A stretch of DNA of 64,000 nt from Mariluticola halotolerans (lineage in GTDB: Bacteria > Pseudomonadota > Alphaproteobacteria > Rhizobiales > Devosiaceae). Where the stretch lies: the NCBI RefSeq assembly GCF_021611515.1, contig NZ_CP090960.1, positions 1,922,001 through 1,986,000 of the forward strand, in the 5' to 3' direction. How positions within the stretch are numbered: the first letter of the stretch is position 1; each line of letters begins with the position of its first letter. The position numbers and the translations under genes are program-made. Shown piece by piece: positions 51,501 through 60,027 of the stretch. The notes under the pieces were generated by a model that saw only the letters and a list, made by a program, of their open reading frames with translations, did not search any database and was not told where the DNA came from.

Positions 51501-53462
51501 TCAGGCCACGTCGGCGGCTTTGGCCGTGGGCGTGCGCCCCATATTGCGTTGCAGATAAGCGCGGAAGGTTTCGGTATCGGCGGGGCGGGCGAAAAGAAAG
51601 CCCTGGGCCAGATCACAACCTTGCTGCATGAGAAATGACATCTGCTCGGGCGTTTCCACCCCTTCGGCCACCACCTCGGCATTGGCGGCGTGACCGGCGG
51701 CAATGATGGTGTTGATGAGGTCACGCTTTTTGGCGCTTGCCTCGATCCCCTCGATGAAGGTGCCATCAATCTTGAGCCGGTCGATCTCGAGTTCGGCGAG
51801 ATATTGCAAACCGGCGATGCCGCGCCCGAAATCATCGAGGGCCACGCGGAACCCCAGGGCCTGAAGCGCCCGCACGGTCTCGAAAGCTGTCTTGCGGTCT
51901 TCGACCAATAGTGCACCGGTGATATCGATTTCGAGCCGCGCGGGCGAGAGCCCTGCCCTGTTGGCGACGCCGGCCAGATAATCGGGGAAATCACCGGCCT
52001 GCAAATGCTGGCTGGAGATGTTGACCGAGATGATGAAGGGGCTTTGCAGCTCGACTTCCCAGCGGGCGGCTTCGGCGCAGGCCTTGACCAGAACCATGCG
52101 GTCGATGTCGTAGATCGCCTCTGATTGTTCGGCGAGAGGCAGGAATTCGTGCGGCATCAGGATGCGTCCTGTCTCCTTGTCGTTCCAGCGCAGAAAGGCT
52201 TCCGCTCCTGAAAGGCTTGCCGTGCGCAAATTGAAGACGGGCTGCCAATAGAGTTCAAATTCATCATTGACGATGGCCTGACGGATGCGGGCATGGCTTT
52301 GAATGCCATCATCAGTGGTTGCCGCCAGATCCGCGTCATAGATCATCAAGCGCGCGCGGCCGCCCTGCTTGGCCTGATAAAGGGCAATGTCGGCATTGCG
52401 CATCAACATGGCGATGCTGTCGCCATGCTCGGGGAAACAGGCGACGCCAATACTGGCACCGAGTCGCATTTGCTGGCCGTCGATATTGACCTTGGTGTTG
52501 AGGCCTTTGTGCACTTCGCGCCGCAGGGTTTCGCCAGCTTCCGCGTCATCGACGATGGCGATGAGGGCCATCTCATCGCCGCCAATGCGGACCGGCGCAA
52601 CGAGGGGCTTGCTCTCGAACGTGTCGAGCACCCCGGCGACATGGATGAGCACGGCGTCACCGAACTGGTGGCCATAGGTGTCATTGATGGATTTGAAGCG
52701 GTCGAGATCAATGACCATCAACATCATATGCCGTTCACTCTCACGGGCGGCCCTGAGCATCTTGCCGCCATTGCGGGTGAGCCAGGCGCGATTTTTGAGC
52801 CCGGTGAGGACATCATGATTGGCTTGAGACTTGAGCCGCAATGCCGCCTCGTGCCGCTTGATCAGCAGAATAATGGCGACGGCCCCGACGATAAACAAGA
52901 GAATGAGCAGAATGAACATGGCCTGGGTAAGCCGGAAGAGATGCACCTCGGCGCGGGCCATTTGCGCATCAAGACCATTGCCATAGCCGTAATAGACCTC
53001 GTTCATTTCCGATTGCAGGGCGGCGGCCAGGCCGGCAACACGCTGCAATTCGGGTACATCAAGGGGCAGGCCGCGGGCGAGGATGGCATCGACATCGGCG
53101 ACCAGCACCTGCATGCGGCTATCAATACCTGTGTAGCGCGGCACATCTGTATAAAGGCGGGCATGGTCTTCGGCCGTAAAGCGGATAAAGGCCAAATCGT
53201 TGGCCAGGGCAAGCGTATCAACGCTTTCCGGCCTGTCAGGGGCGACGATGGCCTGATTGAGCGCTGCATTGAAGCGGGTGCTGTCGAGCAGGGTGGCGTT
53301 GACCTGCCGGTAGGCATAGAAGCCAAAATTTTCGAAGACCCCGGCAACGTTGAGAAGCCCGGAGCCCAAGGTCACGATAGTCAGGCACAACATGGCGATT
53401 GCGACCGTCAAACCCAGCAAGAAACGTTTTGTATAATTGGGTTTTTCGCGCATCGGCGGCAT
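51501..53462 (-). CDS. GGDEF/EAL protein with altered active sites and periplasmic sensor domain
   Basis: 653 residues. Transmembrane helices at 13-36 and 181-201 flank a ~145-residue helical periplasmic sensor (four-helix type). The cyclase motif reads GGDEM (294-298) instead of GGDEF. In the EAL domain the motif is EAF (419-421), the LEIDITG segment has Gly514 where EAL enzymes carry the second metal-ligand Glu, and DDFGRG (541-546) lacks the usual GYSS. KIDGTF and VAEGVET remain. The EAL half is therefore probably not an active phosphodiesterase; it may bind c-di-GMP as a receptor. The gene just upstream encodes a periplasmic molybdopterin-fold protein 19 bp away, a likely sensor partner. 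Confidence 0.92.
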   Translation of the reverse strand: MPPMREKPNYTKRFLLGLTVAIAMLCLTIVTLGSGLLNVAGVFENFGFYAYRQVNATLLDSTRFNAALNQAIVAPDRPESVDTLALANDLAFIRFTAEDHARLYTDVPRYTGIDSRMQVLVADVDAILARGLPLDVPELQRVAGLAAALQSEMNEVYYGYGNGLDAQMARAEVHLFRLTQAMFILLILLFIVGAVAIILLIKRHEAALRLKSQANHDVLTGLKNRAWLTRNGGKMLRAARESERHMMLMVIDLDRFKSINDTYGHQFGDAVLIHVAGVLDTFESKPLVAPVRIGGDEMALIAIVDDAEAGETLRREVHKGLNTKVNIDGQQMRLGASIGVACFPEHGDSIAMLMRNADIALYQAKQGGRARLMIYDADLAATTDDGIQSHARIRQAIVNDEFELYWQPVFNLRTASLSGAEAFLRWNDKETGRILMPHEFLPLAEQSEAIYDIDRMVLVKACAEAARWEVELQSPFIISVNISSQHLQAGDFPDYLAGVANRAGLSPARLEIDITGALLVEDRKTAFETVRALQALGFRVALDDFGRGIAGLQYLAELEIDRLKIDGTFIEGIEASAKKRDLINTIIAAGHAANAEVVAEGVETPEQMSFLMQQGCDLAQGFLFARPADTETFRAYLQRNMGRTPTAKAADVA

Positions 53463-53481
53463 GATCTGGCCCTCTTCCGCC

Positions 53482-53997
53482 CTAGTTCACAGCTTCGATC
53501 GAAGCGATGAGCCAGATCCAGCGCGATTGATAGACAGGATCGGCAAAAGCGGGATGGGCAAGCCGGGGATAAACCATACGGACCGGCCCCTGATCGCGGC
53601 GGGTGAGCAAGGCACCATCGCGGCGGGTGGCGAGCATGGCCGGGCCGGACAGCCAGTCCTCGCGCGGGATTTCAACGGTAAAGCCATCAATGGCCCGGAC
53701 CCGGATCGCGGCCGCATCACCAAGACCGATATAGGCGACCACATCGGCCAGCAGCGGCCCCTCGAAAATGAACTCTCCCGCTTCCCAGGGCGAGGTGGTT
53801 TTGGTGCGGTAAACCCCAAGCCCTTCAATCTCGGCAAGGCTGACCGATTGCACCTGGCCCTCGATCAACACCTCAAACGCCTTGCCCTCGGGCGCGTCAA
53901 ACCGGACCAGAGGCAATTCGGCCGCCATTGCGATGGCGGGCATCGTGAACAAGATCAGGACGCTGATAAGGCGGGCAGTTGCGCGCAGATAAGCCAT
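53482..53997 (-). CDS. Periplasmic molybdopterin-dependent oxidoreductase-fold protein
   Basis: 171 residues. Signal peptide MAYLRATARLISVLILFTMPAIAMA, then a truncated sulfite-oxidase-type fold: SLAEIEGLGVYRTKTTSPWEAGEFIFEGPLLADVVAYIG, with AIDGFTVEIPREDW. The conserved cysteine that coordinates molybdenum in true sulfite oxidases is not visible (mature protein has no Cys), so it is probably not an enzyme of that type and may have become a binding protein. It lies 19 bp upstream of the GGDEF/EAL gene, in the same direction. The frame extends 13 codons upstream without a signal-like start. Confidence 0.8.
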   Translation of the reverse strand: MAYLRATARLISVLILFTMPAIAMAAELPLVRFDAPEGKAFEVLIEGQVQSVSLAEIEGLGVYRTKTTSPWEAGEFIFEGPLLADVVAYIGLGDAAAIRVRAIDGFTVEIPREDWLSGPAMLATRRDGALLTRRDQGPVRMVYPRLAHPAFADPVYQSRWIWLIASIEAVN

Positions 53998-54197
53998 ATT
54001 GCCACTTGTTTTACTCGAGCGGACGCGTCCCCGCACTTGTGGCCAGAATCGGATGATCCGGTGAATGTAGAGTTAACAAACCCTCTATTTCTGGAGTTTT
54101 ATGGTCCAAAAATAGGACGCACCTATTTGATCCCGATCAAAGCCGGGACGGCATCGCTCAGGCAAATTGCGCAAAACCATGCTGAAGGAGACCGAGG

Positions 54198-54293
54198 ATG
54201 CCCGCAGAATCCATTCCCACCGTTGCTACAATCGCTGTCGTTTTCTTTGTGTTTATGGCTGTTCTGGGGGTCAGCGCCTGGTGGTCGCGCTGA
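54198..54293 (+). CDS. 31-residue single-pass membrane peptide
   Basis: Sequence begins MPAESIPTVATIAVVFFVF and ends AWWSR, a short polar N-terminus and one hydrophobic helix of about 20 residues. GAAGGAGACCGAGG gives a very good ribosome site right before the ATG. It stands between divergent (53997, upstream) and convergent (54299) neighbours with no other gene nearby. Such small membrane peptides often modulate transporters or respiratory complexes. Function unknown. Confidence 0.6.
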   Translation: MPAESIPTVATIAVVFFVFMAVLGVSAWWSR

Positions 54294-54298
54294 GCAGG

Positions 54299-55237
54299 CT
54301 ACCAGTCGAACGGCTCGACGCTGATCCGCTCACCCACAAGGAATGCATCGGCCATCAGGCGTAGCGGTGTGCCATGGGTATCTGACTGCCCGGACTGCAA
54401 CAGCGCATCAAACCGCTCATAGATGGCCTCATATTCCATTGAGGGTTCTTCAACCGTTACCTTGCCGTCTTCGATCAGGCGCGTGCCCCCTGCCTCAAGC
54501 TGGAGTTTGCGGCCTGTTGCCGTTTCGATGGCGAGCGACCATATTTCGCCGCTTTCCTCCAGCCAGTTGAACCCGGCGCTGATGGTCGGCCCGTCGGGAT
54601 CATTGGTCTTGAAGGTAATTTCGACATCGATCGGGGTCTGCCGGTTGGCGGGCACCCGCAGCACGGCCTTGCCGACGAAAACCGGCATGGGCGTTATCGC
54701 GGTCAGGATGGACAGGGCGTTGATGCCCGGATCACACACACCGAACCCGCCGGGCGCCCAGACCCAATCCTGCCCCGGATGCCATTTGCGCACGCTTTCG
54801 CGCCAGTCTATGCGAATGGATTTCACCCCTTCGCGGCCAAGAATATCGCGGGTGCGGGTGACGGCGGCGTTGAATTGTGAGTGCCAGGTGGCGAACAGGA
54901 CACGCCCGGCCCTGTCAGCCTGGGCAACCATATCGTCAAATTCGGAAATGGTGGCTGCGGGCGGCTTTTCGATCAGCACATGTTTGCCCGCTGCGAGCGC
55001 CTCGTGCACGAGCGCCGGGCGCACGGCTGGCGGCACGCAATTGGCCACCGCGTCGAGATCGGGGAAGGCTTCAAACAGCTCGGCCTGGGTGCGGAAAGTG
55101 GGCACATCACCGACGGGAACACCACGCTGGCTGACAACCGCGACCAAATCGAAGGCCGGGTTTTTTGCGATGACCGGCAAATGCTGATCTTGTGAAATCT
55201 TGCCAATGCCAACCACGGCGATGGTGTGTCTTGCCAT
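54299..55237 (-). CDS. Sugar 1-dehydrogenase, L-arabinose/D-galactose type (Gfo/Idh/MocA)
   Basis: 312 residues. It begins ARHTIAVVGIGKISQDQHLPVI and contains ATWHSQFNAAV, RKWHPGQDWVWAPGGFGVCDPGINALS and VPANRQTPIDVE, which I recognise from Azospirillum L-arabinose 1-dehydrogenase and related galactose dehydrogenases. It would oxidise the sugar to the lactone with NAD(P) in a non-phosphorylative pathway. The inner ATG was chosen because family N-termini start there; the longer frame adds 19 non-conserved residues. Genes for the later steps are not in the window. Confidence 0.87.
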   Translation of the reverse strand: MARHTIAVVGIGKISQDQHLPVIAKNPAFDLVAVVSQRGVPVGDVPTFRTQAELFEAFPDLDAVANCVPPAVRPALVHEALAAGKHVLIEKPPAATISEFDDMVAQADRAGRVLFATWHSQFNAAVTRTRDILGREGVKSIRIDWRESVRKWHPGQDWVWAPGGFGVCDPGINALSILTAITPMPVFVGKAVLRVPANRQTPIDVEITFKTNDPDGPTISAGFNWLEESGEIWSLAIETATGRKLQLEAGGTRLIEDGKVTVEEPSMEYEAIYERFDALLQSGQSDTHGTPLRLMADAFLVGERISVEPFDW

Positions 55238-55476
55238 TTGTCCCTCCCAAGGCGAATGCTGGTGACATGAAACAGATTGTTTGGCAGGCTGCAAGCCCCG
55301 GGGCGTGTGCTGGTGTGCCGCCTTCTCAGTTCCAGGTCTCCCCGATATTCAAAATATGTCTGAATGGGGTATGCCGTGGGCCTGATTTAAATGGGCGACC
55401 GGCGGGCGCGCTTCTGCCGGGTTGCGGTTATCCGAATGGCATATCGGGCACAGGTTTTTTAACCAAGGCACGCGAG

Positions 55477-55833
55477 ATGACCCGTATTCAAGGCAGCCGC
55501 GATTGTGGCAATTCGCCGAAAAATCAATTTGTTGAGGATGCAGCGATTGCCCTTGAAACAGGGGCCGGGCCAGCGACGCTCTGGAGCGCGGATGTGATCT
55601 GGCAGCGCATTGCTGAGAACCCTATTAGCGGGAGGGACGCGGTTTCAAACCTGCTCGCCAAAAAACCTGCGCCAGCAGAGATCGTTATCGAGCATGCCAT
55701 ATCGCATGGCAAAGTGGGCGCTGCCTGTGGCGAGACCATTCTTGTGTCCGGGCAAAAGCGCCGTTTCAGCCACGTTTTTGAATTTACCAGCGCCAAGGCG
55801 GATTGCATTGCAACGATAAAGAGCTATGCCTGA
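55477..55833 (+). CDS. NTF2-like (SnoaL) fold protein
   Basis: 118 residues: NSPKNQFVEDAAIALETGAG, ISGRDAVSNLLAKKPAPAEIVIEHAISHGKVGAACGETILVSG and RRFSHVFEFTSAKADCIATIKSYA show the cone-shaped NTF2/SnoaL fold. Usually a small ligand-binding or isomerase-like protein; role unknown. AAGG precedes the ATG by eight bases. The frame is open 95 codons upstream without protein-like content. Convergent with rirA, 36 bp between stops. Confidence 0.85.
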   Translation: MTRIQGSRDCGNSPKNQFVEDAAIALETGAGPATLWSADVIWQRIAENPISGRDAVSNLLAKKPAPAEIVIEHAISHGKVGAACGETILVSGQKRRFSHVFEFTSAKADCIATIKSYA

Positions 55834-55869
55834 TATTGTAAAAGCTCTGACCGGCAGGCCGGCTCGACA

Positions 55870-56349
55870 TCAATGCCGGATGGCGGTGGGGGCTGCGGGG
55901 CTGCCGCGATCAACAGCACCAATGCCAAGGCGCTCGCGCATGAACATCTGGTTTTTGGTCAGATCGGCAATGGTGTAATTGCCCAGTGCATCAAAGAACG
56001 CCTCGAGCGCGGCATTGAGCGCGCGGTTGAAATCGCAATTGGCGACCAGCGGGCAAAGCGTTTCTGCCCCTTCAAAACATTCGGCGAGCGCGAAACTGTC
56101 TTCAGTGAGCTTTATTGCTTCAACCAGGCTGATTTCGTGTGCCGGGCGGGCAAGCTTGATGCCGCCATTACGCCCGCGCAATGTCTTGATCATGCCCCCT
56201 TCGACCAGCGGCTTGATGAGCTTGAACAAGAACAGCTCGGATATTGAATAAGCCTTGGCAATGTCACTGACACGACTGAGATTTGGCTGATTTACTGCAC
56301 AATACATTAGGGTGCGCACGGCGTAATTCGACTGTTTAGTTAGCCGCAT
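55870..56349 (-). CDS. rirA: Iron-responsive Rrf2-type repressor RirA
   Basis: 159 residues. The winged-helix part starts MRLTKQSNYAVRTLMYCAVN and holds ISELFLFKLIKPLVEGGMIKTLRGRNGGIKLARPA. The Fe-S cluster cysteines Cys91, Cys99 and Cys105 in AECFEGAETLCPLVANC are at the positions known for RirA. This makes it RirA rather than IscR or NsrR. In Rhizobiales RirA represses iron uptake genes under iron sufficiency. No obvious target operon lies in the window. Promoter region upstream contains TTTAGCTAAA. Confidence 0.93.
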   Translation of the reverse strand: MRLTKQSNYAVRTLMYCAVNQPNLSRVSDIAKAYSISELFLFKLIKPLVEGGMIKTLRGRNGGIKLARPAHEISLVEAIKLTEDSFALAECFEGAETLCPLVANCDFNRALNAALEAFFDALGNYTIADLTKNQMFMRERLGIGAVDRGSPAAPTAIRH

Positions 56350-56401
56350 AAAAGCAAAATCTCCGAGCCCGCACGAATATTTAAGCGTATTTCTGGAGAG
56401 C

Positions 56402-56411
56402 TTTAGCTAAA
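56402..56411. promoter_or_regulatory. TTTAGCTAAA palindrome upstream of rirA
   Basis: Perfect 10-bp palindrome 53 bp upstream of the rirA start, within the likely promoter. It could be a self-regulation site, but it is too short to be assigned to RirA with confidence. Confidence 0.35.
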
Positions 56412-56826
56412 ACGAATGAATGCCTCAAGTCCGGAACTGCCACATTTTGACCGGCTGACGAAAGGTGAATGTTTTTATATTTTTAAAACAAGTAGTTAGA
56501 AGATTAGAATGATAAAATTTAGCAGTTAAACCGGGGTTACTTTCCCCCCTGCCGGGAGAGTGCCTGAGGCCGGAAAACCCGGCGCAGGCGCAAAACACCC
56601 GTCGCCTGAAGTGATTCGTTGGGGGTGCTGTGGCGGTCTTGAGAGACCGCCAATAGCCACTGATTGACAAGCATAGCCGTGCTCAGGCCGCACGGGCCTG
56701 GGGGTTATACGCTTGGGTATCTGACAGAATGCGCCCCGGGGACAGGGCATTCCGGCGCCAGAGCGGTGCCGGTCTTGCCGTCTGTCGTGCCCTTGCGCGC
56801 AACGAGAATTGCGGGACAGGGACCCG

Positions 56827-56874
56827 ACCGGTGCCTGTTTCCAGACAGGGCAAGTGGGATCCACTTGCACCGGT
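56827..56874. other. Potential three-way-junction RNA element
   Basis: Outer stem ACCGGTG (56827-56833) with CACCGGT (56868-56874); inner hairpins CCTGT-N6-ACAGG (56834-56849) and GCAAGTGG-GAT-CCACTTGC (56850-56868). It lies 8 bp beyond the stop of the coiled-coil gene, read on the minus strand, without a T-run, so it is not a standard terminator. It may protect the 3' end of the mRNA or be a small RNA. Confidence 0.4.
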
Positions 56875-56881
56875 TGCGTTT

Positions 56882-57280
56882 TTAGTCAGCGTCCTGGGCT
56901 TCAAGCACCTGAACGAACTGGACCATGGCTTCGCGCACATGCATCAAACGGGCACGGGCGTGATATTTCTGGTCAAGCGAAAGACGGGTGTCCCGCAGCT
57001 TTGCCTGCTCGACATTGATCGCCTCATCGAGCTTGGCCAACTGGGCCTCGATCGATTCGATGTCCGCACGGTGACGGCTCATCTGGTGCTCAAGTTCGTC
57101 GTGGCCTTGCGTTTCGGGACGCTTGGTCGCGCTGGCGGGCTGACCTGCAACTTCGGTGATTGACCGGATTGCAAGCTTGCTCGGGTCTTCTGCTTCGGCG
57201 CGAGGCGCGGCGTGAGCGGCGGTCGCATTTTCACGCTCACTGTCTTCACGCAGCTTGCGGATAGCACTATCGAGATCCAT
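56882..57280 (-). CDS. Small coiled-coil protein of unknown function
   Basis: 132 residues. The N-terminal half is low complexity and charged (KLREDSERENATAAHAAPRAEAEDPS), and residues 60-125 form a continuous coiled coil (MSRHRADIESIEAQLAKLDEAINVEQAKLRDTRLSL). No signal or membrane segment. GGAGG lies six bases before the ATG. Nothing identifies the function; the flanking spacers are long, so it is probably a single gene. Confidence 0.8.
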   Translation of the reverse strand: MDLDSAIRKLREDSERENATAAHAAPRAEAEDPSKLAIRSITEVAGQPASATKRPETQGHDELEHQMSRHRADIESIEAQLAKLDEAINVEQAKLRDTRLSLDQKYHARARLMHVREAMVQFVQVLEAQDAD

Positions 57281-57967
57281 GCATTCCTCCATGGGTATAC
57301 TGTGCGAGCAGCCCGGGGCGGCAAATCCACCCAGACCGGCTTGTGGCCGGCATGCCCTTCTCCCGTGGTTGGGATTGTCTCACTGAAGAGGGGCGCAGCA
57401 CCGCTCGAACGGCGTTTACTAATCAACTCAATCTTCCATCCGTGCTGTGGATAAAAGACTGTCCCGTTCTACTGCCTGAAAAATGTGGCGGCTGGAAGCA
57501 AAGGACTAATTTTTAGTTAACGTAAGTGCTTACCAAACAAGGTAAAATACGTGAAGCTACGGAATGTGGGGGGATGTTGTGACCGGTGTAGCCCAATCAA
57601 TGACCGGGTGCAACTGCTGTGTGCGCCGGTGGTGATATTGTGGGGACAAGACGGCGTGTCGGCGCTGACAGGGCGCGGAAACGCGGCCGCGCTCATTTTT
57701 AATAATCATTATAATTCAATAGCTTAAATCACAAACCGATGGGTTTCTTGTAAAACCTGAGACGGTGTGAACCGGCCCGCCTGCCGGGGGCGGACGGGTT
57801 TCTGTGCGGTTTGGAGCAAGCCGCATTTCCATCGCCGGCAGCGGGGCTTGTGGCCAGGTGGCGCTATCCGGCACAAAATCCAGGCCCGCGATGCCCATTG
57901 CACGAAAGCGTGATCGCCCCGCCGCGTGACGGATGGATGGCGGCAAATGGTTAACGCGGATGCAGCA
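57281..57967. other. 687-bp spacer between the coiled-coil gene and uup
   Basis: Holds the promoter of the coiled-coil gene (near 57290-57480) and AT-rich sequence at 57500-57560 and 57695-57735 (TTTTTAATAATCATTATAATTC). The region 57740-57960 is GC-rich with a 76-codon minus-strand frame that I do not trust. No repeat copy, tRNA or strong terminator is visible. Confidence 0.45.
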
Positions 57968-59776
57968 TCAGGCGCCGGTTTCCTCGCGCAGCAGCTCCAG
58001 CTCCAGCCATTCGTCCTCGCAGGCCGACAGTTCGGTTTGCAGCTTGTCGAGCTGTTTGGTGAGTTTTGCGAAACCTTCGGGGTCTTTGGCATAAAAGTCG
58101 GGCGCTGCCAGTTTTTCCGATGTGGCGGCAATGCTGGCGGTCAGATCCTTGATGCGGCCCGGCAGGGTTTTGAGCGCGTGCTGCTGGTTGAAGGAGAGCT
58201 TTTTCTTCTTCGGTGGCGGGGGCGCGGTGGGGGCGAGGCCCGCTTTGGGTTTGCGCGCTTCGGAGGCCGCGGCGCGGGCGGCGACATCGGCGCCGCGCTG
58301 GGCCAGCATATCGGCATAGCCGCCGGCATATTCGCCCCAATGCCCATCGCCTTCAAAGGCGAGGATGGAGGTGGCGACCCGATCAAGGAAATCACGGTCA
58401 TGGCTGACCACGATGACGGTGCCGGGGTAATCGGCGATCATTTCCTGCAACAGATCGAGGGTTTCCAGATCGAGATCATTGGTCGGCTCGTCGAGGACGA
58501 GAACATTGGAGGGCAAAGCCAGAGCGCGCGCCAGGGTGACACGGGCGCGTTCGCCGCCGGAGAGCTTGCTGACCGCTGTGCCGGCCTGTTCGGGCGCGAA
58601 CAGGAAATCCCTCATATAGGAGATGACGTGGCGCGACTGGCCATTGATAAGAATGGTATCGGCACCGCCCCCGGTGAGGGCGTCCTTGAGAGTGGTTTGC
58701 GGCTTGAGGCTTGAGCGCTGCTGATCCAGCGTTGCGACCTCGAGATTGGTGCCCAGCTTGATGGTGCCGCTATCGGGCTGCAAGGTGCCGGTCAGCAGCT
58801 TGATTAGCGTGGTCTTGCCGGCACCATTGGGGCCGACAATGCCAAGCCGGTCGCCGCGCATGATGCGCAGGGTGAGATCGGTGACGATGGGGCGGCCATC
58901 ATAGCTTTTGGAAATATTCTCGGCATCGACAATGATCGCGCCGGAGGTTTTGCCTTCGGCCACGGCCAGTTGCACATTGCCGGTTTGGGCGCGCTGGTTG
59001 ACGCGCTGTTCGCGCAGGCCCGCCAATTCGGACATGCGGCGGACATTGCGCTTGCGGCGGGCGGTGACGCCATAGCGCACCCAATGTTCCTCGCGCACGA
59101 TCTGGCGGTCGAGCTTGTGGCGTTCCTGCTCTTCTTCTTCCAGCGCCTTGTCGCGCCAGGCCTCGAACCCGGCAAAACCCTGATTGAGACGGCGCGAGCG
59201 GCCGCGATCGAGCCAGAGGGTTTGGCGGGTGAGATCGGAGAGGAAGCGGCGGTCATGGCTGATGATGACCAGAGCGGAGCGCAAGGACGCCAGTTCTGAT
59301 TGCAGCCATTCAATGGCGGGCAGATCGAGATGGTTGGTCGGCTCGTCGAGCAGAAGAATATCGGGCTCGGGGGCAAGGACGCGCGCCAAAGCGGCGCGGC
59401 GGGCTTCACCGCCGGAGAGCTGACTTGGGTCCTCGGTGCCATTGAGGCCGAGATGATCGAGCAGGTATTGGGCGCGATAGGCATTGTCGCCGCCCGTGAG
59501 GCCCGCCTCGACATAATCAAGGGTGGTGGCAAAGCCGGAAAGGTCCGGCTCCTGGGGCAGGTAGCGGATGGTGGCGCCGGGCTGGATGAAGCGTTCGCCG
59601 CTATCGGCCTCGACTTCGCCGGCGGCGATTTTCAGCAGGGTGGACTTGCCGGAGCCGTTACGGCCGACCAGCGCAATCTTTTCGCCCATGGCCACGGACA
59701 GGTCCGTTCCCTCAAGCAAAGGGTCGCCGCCAAAGGTCAGATTGATGTTTTGAAGCGCCAGAAGGGGAGCGGCCAT
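57968..59776 (-). CDS. uup: ABC-F ATPase Uup
   Basis: 602 residues, two ABC domains in one soluble chain. First Walker A GRNGSGKST at 38-46, signature LSGGEARRAALARVL, Walker B LLLDEPTNHLDLP; linker with basic ARRKRNVRRMSEL; second Walker A GPNGAGKTT and LSGGERARVTLARAL, LVLDEPTNDLDLET. The C-terminal extension (PPPPKKKKLSFNQQHALKTLPGRIKDLTASI ... LLREETGA) is the Uup-type coiled coil that binds DNA. ABC-F proteins of this kind act on ribosomes and affect transposon excision. It stands alone between spacers. Confidence 0.94.
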   Translation of the reverse strand: MAAPLLALQNINLTFGGDPLLEGTDLSVAMGEKIALVGRNGSGKSTLLKIAAGEVEADSGERFIQPGATIRYLPQEPDLSGFATTLDYVEAGLTGGDNAYRAQYLLDHLGLNGTEDPSQLSGGEARRAALARVLAPEPDILLLDEPTNHLDLPAIEWLQSELASLRSALVIISHDRRFLSDLTRQTLWLDRGRSRRLNQGFAGFEAWRDKALEEEEQERHKLDRQIVREEHWVRYGVTARRKRNVRRMSELAGLREQRVNQRAQTGNVQLAVAEGKTSGAIIVDAENISKSYDGRPIVTDLTLRIMRGDRLGIVGPNGAGKTTLIKLLTGTLQPDSGTIKLGTNLEVATLDQQRSSLKPQTTLKDALTGGGADTILINGQSRHVISYMRDFLFAPEQAGTAVSKLSGGERARVTLARALALPSNVLVLDEPTNDLDLETLDLLQEMIADYPGTVIVVSHDRDFLDRVATSILAFEGDGHWGEYAGGYADMLAQRGADVAARAAASEARKPKAGLAPTAPPPPKKKKLSFNQQHALKTLPGRIKDLTASIAATSEKLAAPDFYAKDPEGFAKLTKQLDKLQTELSACEDEWLELELLREETGA

Positions 59777-59888
59777 GGTTCGTCTTTATGTCATGAGGTG
59801 TGTCGGGCGGCAGGCATGTCAGGAAAACGCGGCACATGCAAGGCCGGGTAGAAGTCAGGGATGCTGCATGGCGCGGAATTTGGTTCCG

Positions 59889-59925
59889 AAACCCTCGTGG
59901 TTCGACAGGCTCACCATGAGGGTTT
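59889..59925. repeat. Palindromic repeat AAACCCTC...GAGGGTTT
   Basis: A 37-bp unit with 8-bp inverted ends and a middle TGGTTCGACAGGCTCACCAT. Repeats of this type, giving HGEPVEP in one frame when translated, are common in alphaproteobacterial intergenic regions. It stands just upstream of the uup start. Confidence 0.65.
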
Positions 59926-59948
59926 GGGGGCCACAAAAAGGCTTCTTC

Positions 59949-59995
59949 GCACCGCCGAGGCGGTGCACTGGATTCCCGTTTTCACGGGAATGACG
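59949..59995. repeat. Half copy of the CGTCAT...ATGACG palindromic element
   Basis: 47 bp identical to 5467-5513 except one base: GCACCGCC-GAG-GCGGTGC hairpin, then CTGGATTCCCGTTTTCACGG and GAATGACG. It lies in the 251-bp gap between tamB and uup, which otherwise holds only the repeat at 59889 and the uup promoter. Confidence 0.8.
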
Positions 59996-60027
59996 TGGTG
60001 GGTGTGGCAGGCGAAGGTTGAGTGGCT

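Larger units (their letters stand above)
56350..56881. other. 532-bp spacer between rirA and the coiled-coil gene
   Basis: No gene. AT-rich promoter DNA near rirA (56350-56520) holds the palindrome TTTAGCTAAA at 56402-56411. Further right come a perfect 8-bp hairpin (GGCGGTCT-TGAG-AGACCGCC, 56632-56651) and a possible three-stem RNA fold at 56827-56874. The rest, 56520-56820, is GC-rich without visible repeat copies. Confidence 0.5.

Noticed and set aside
57716-57946. 76-codon minus-strand frame after uup
   Set aside because: Low-complexity Pro/Arg-rich content, no good ribosome site and no family resemblance; more likely a chance frame in GC-rich spacer DNA.
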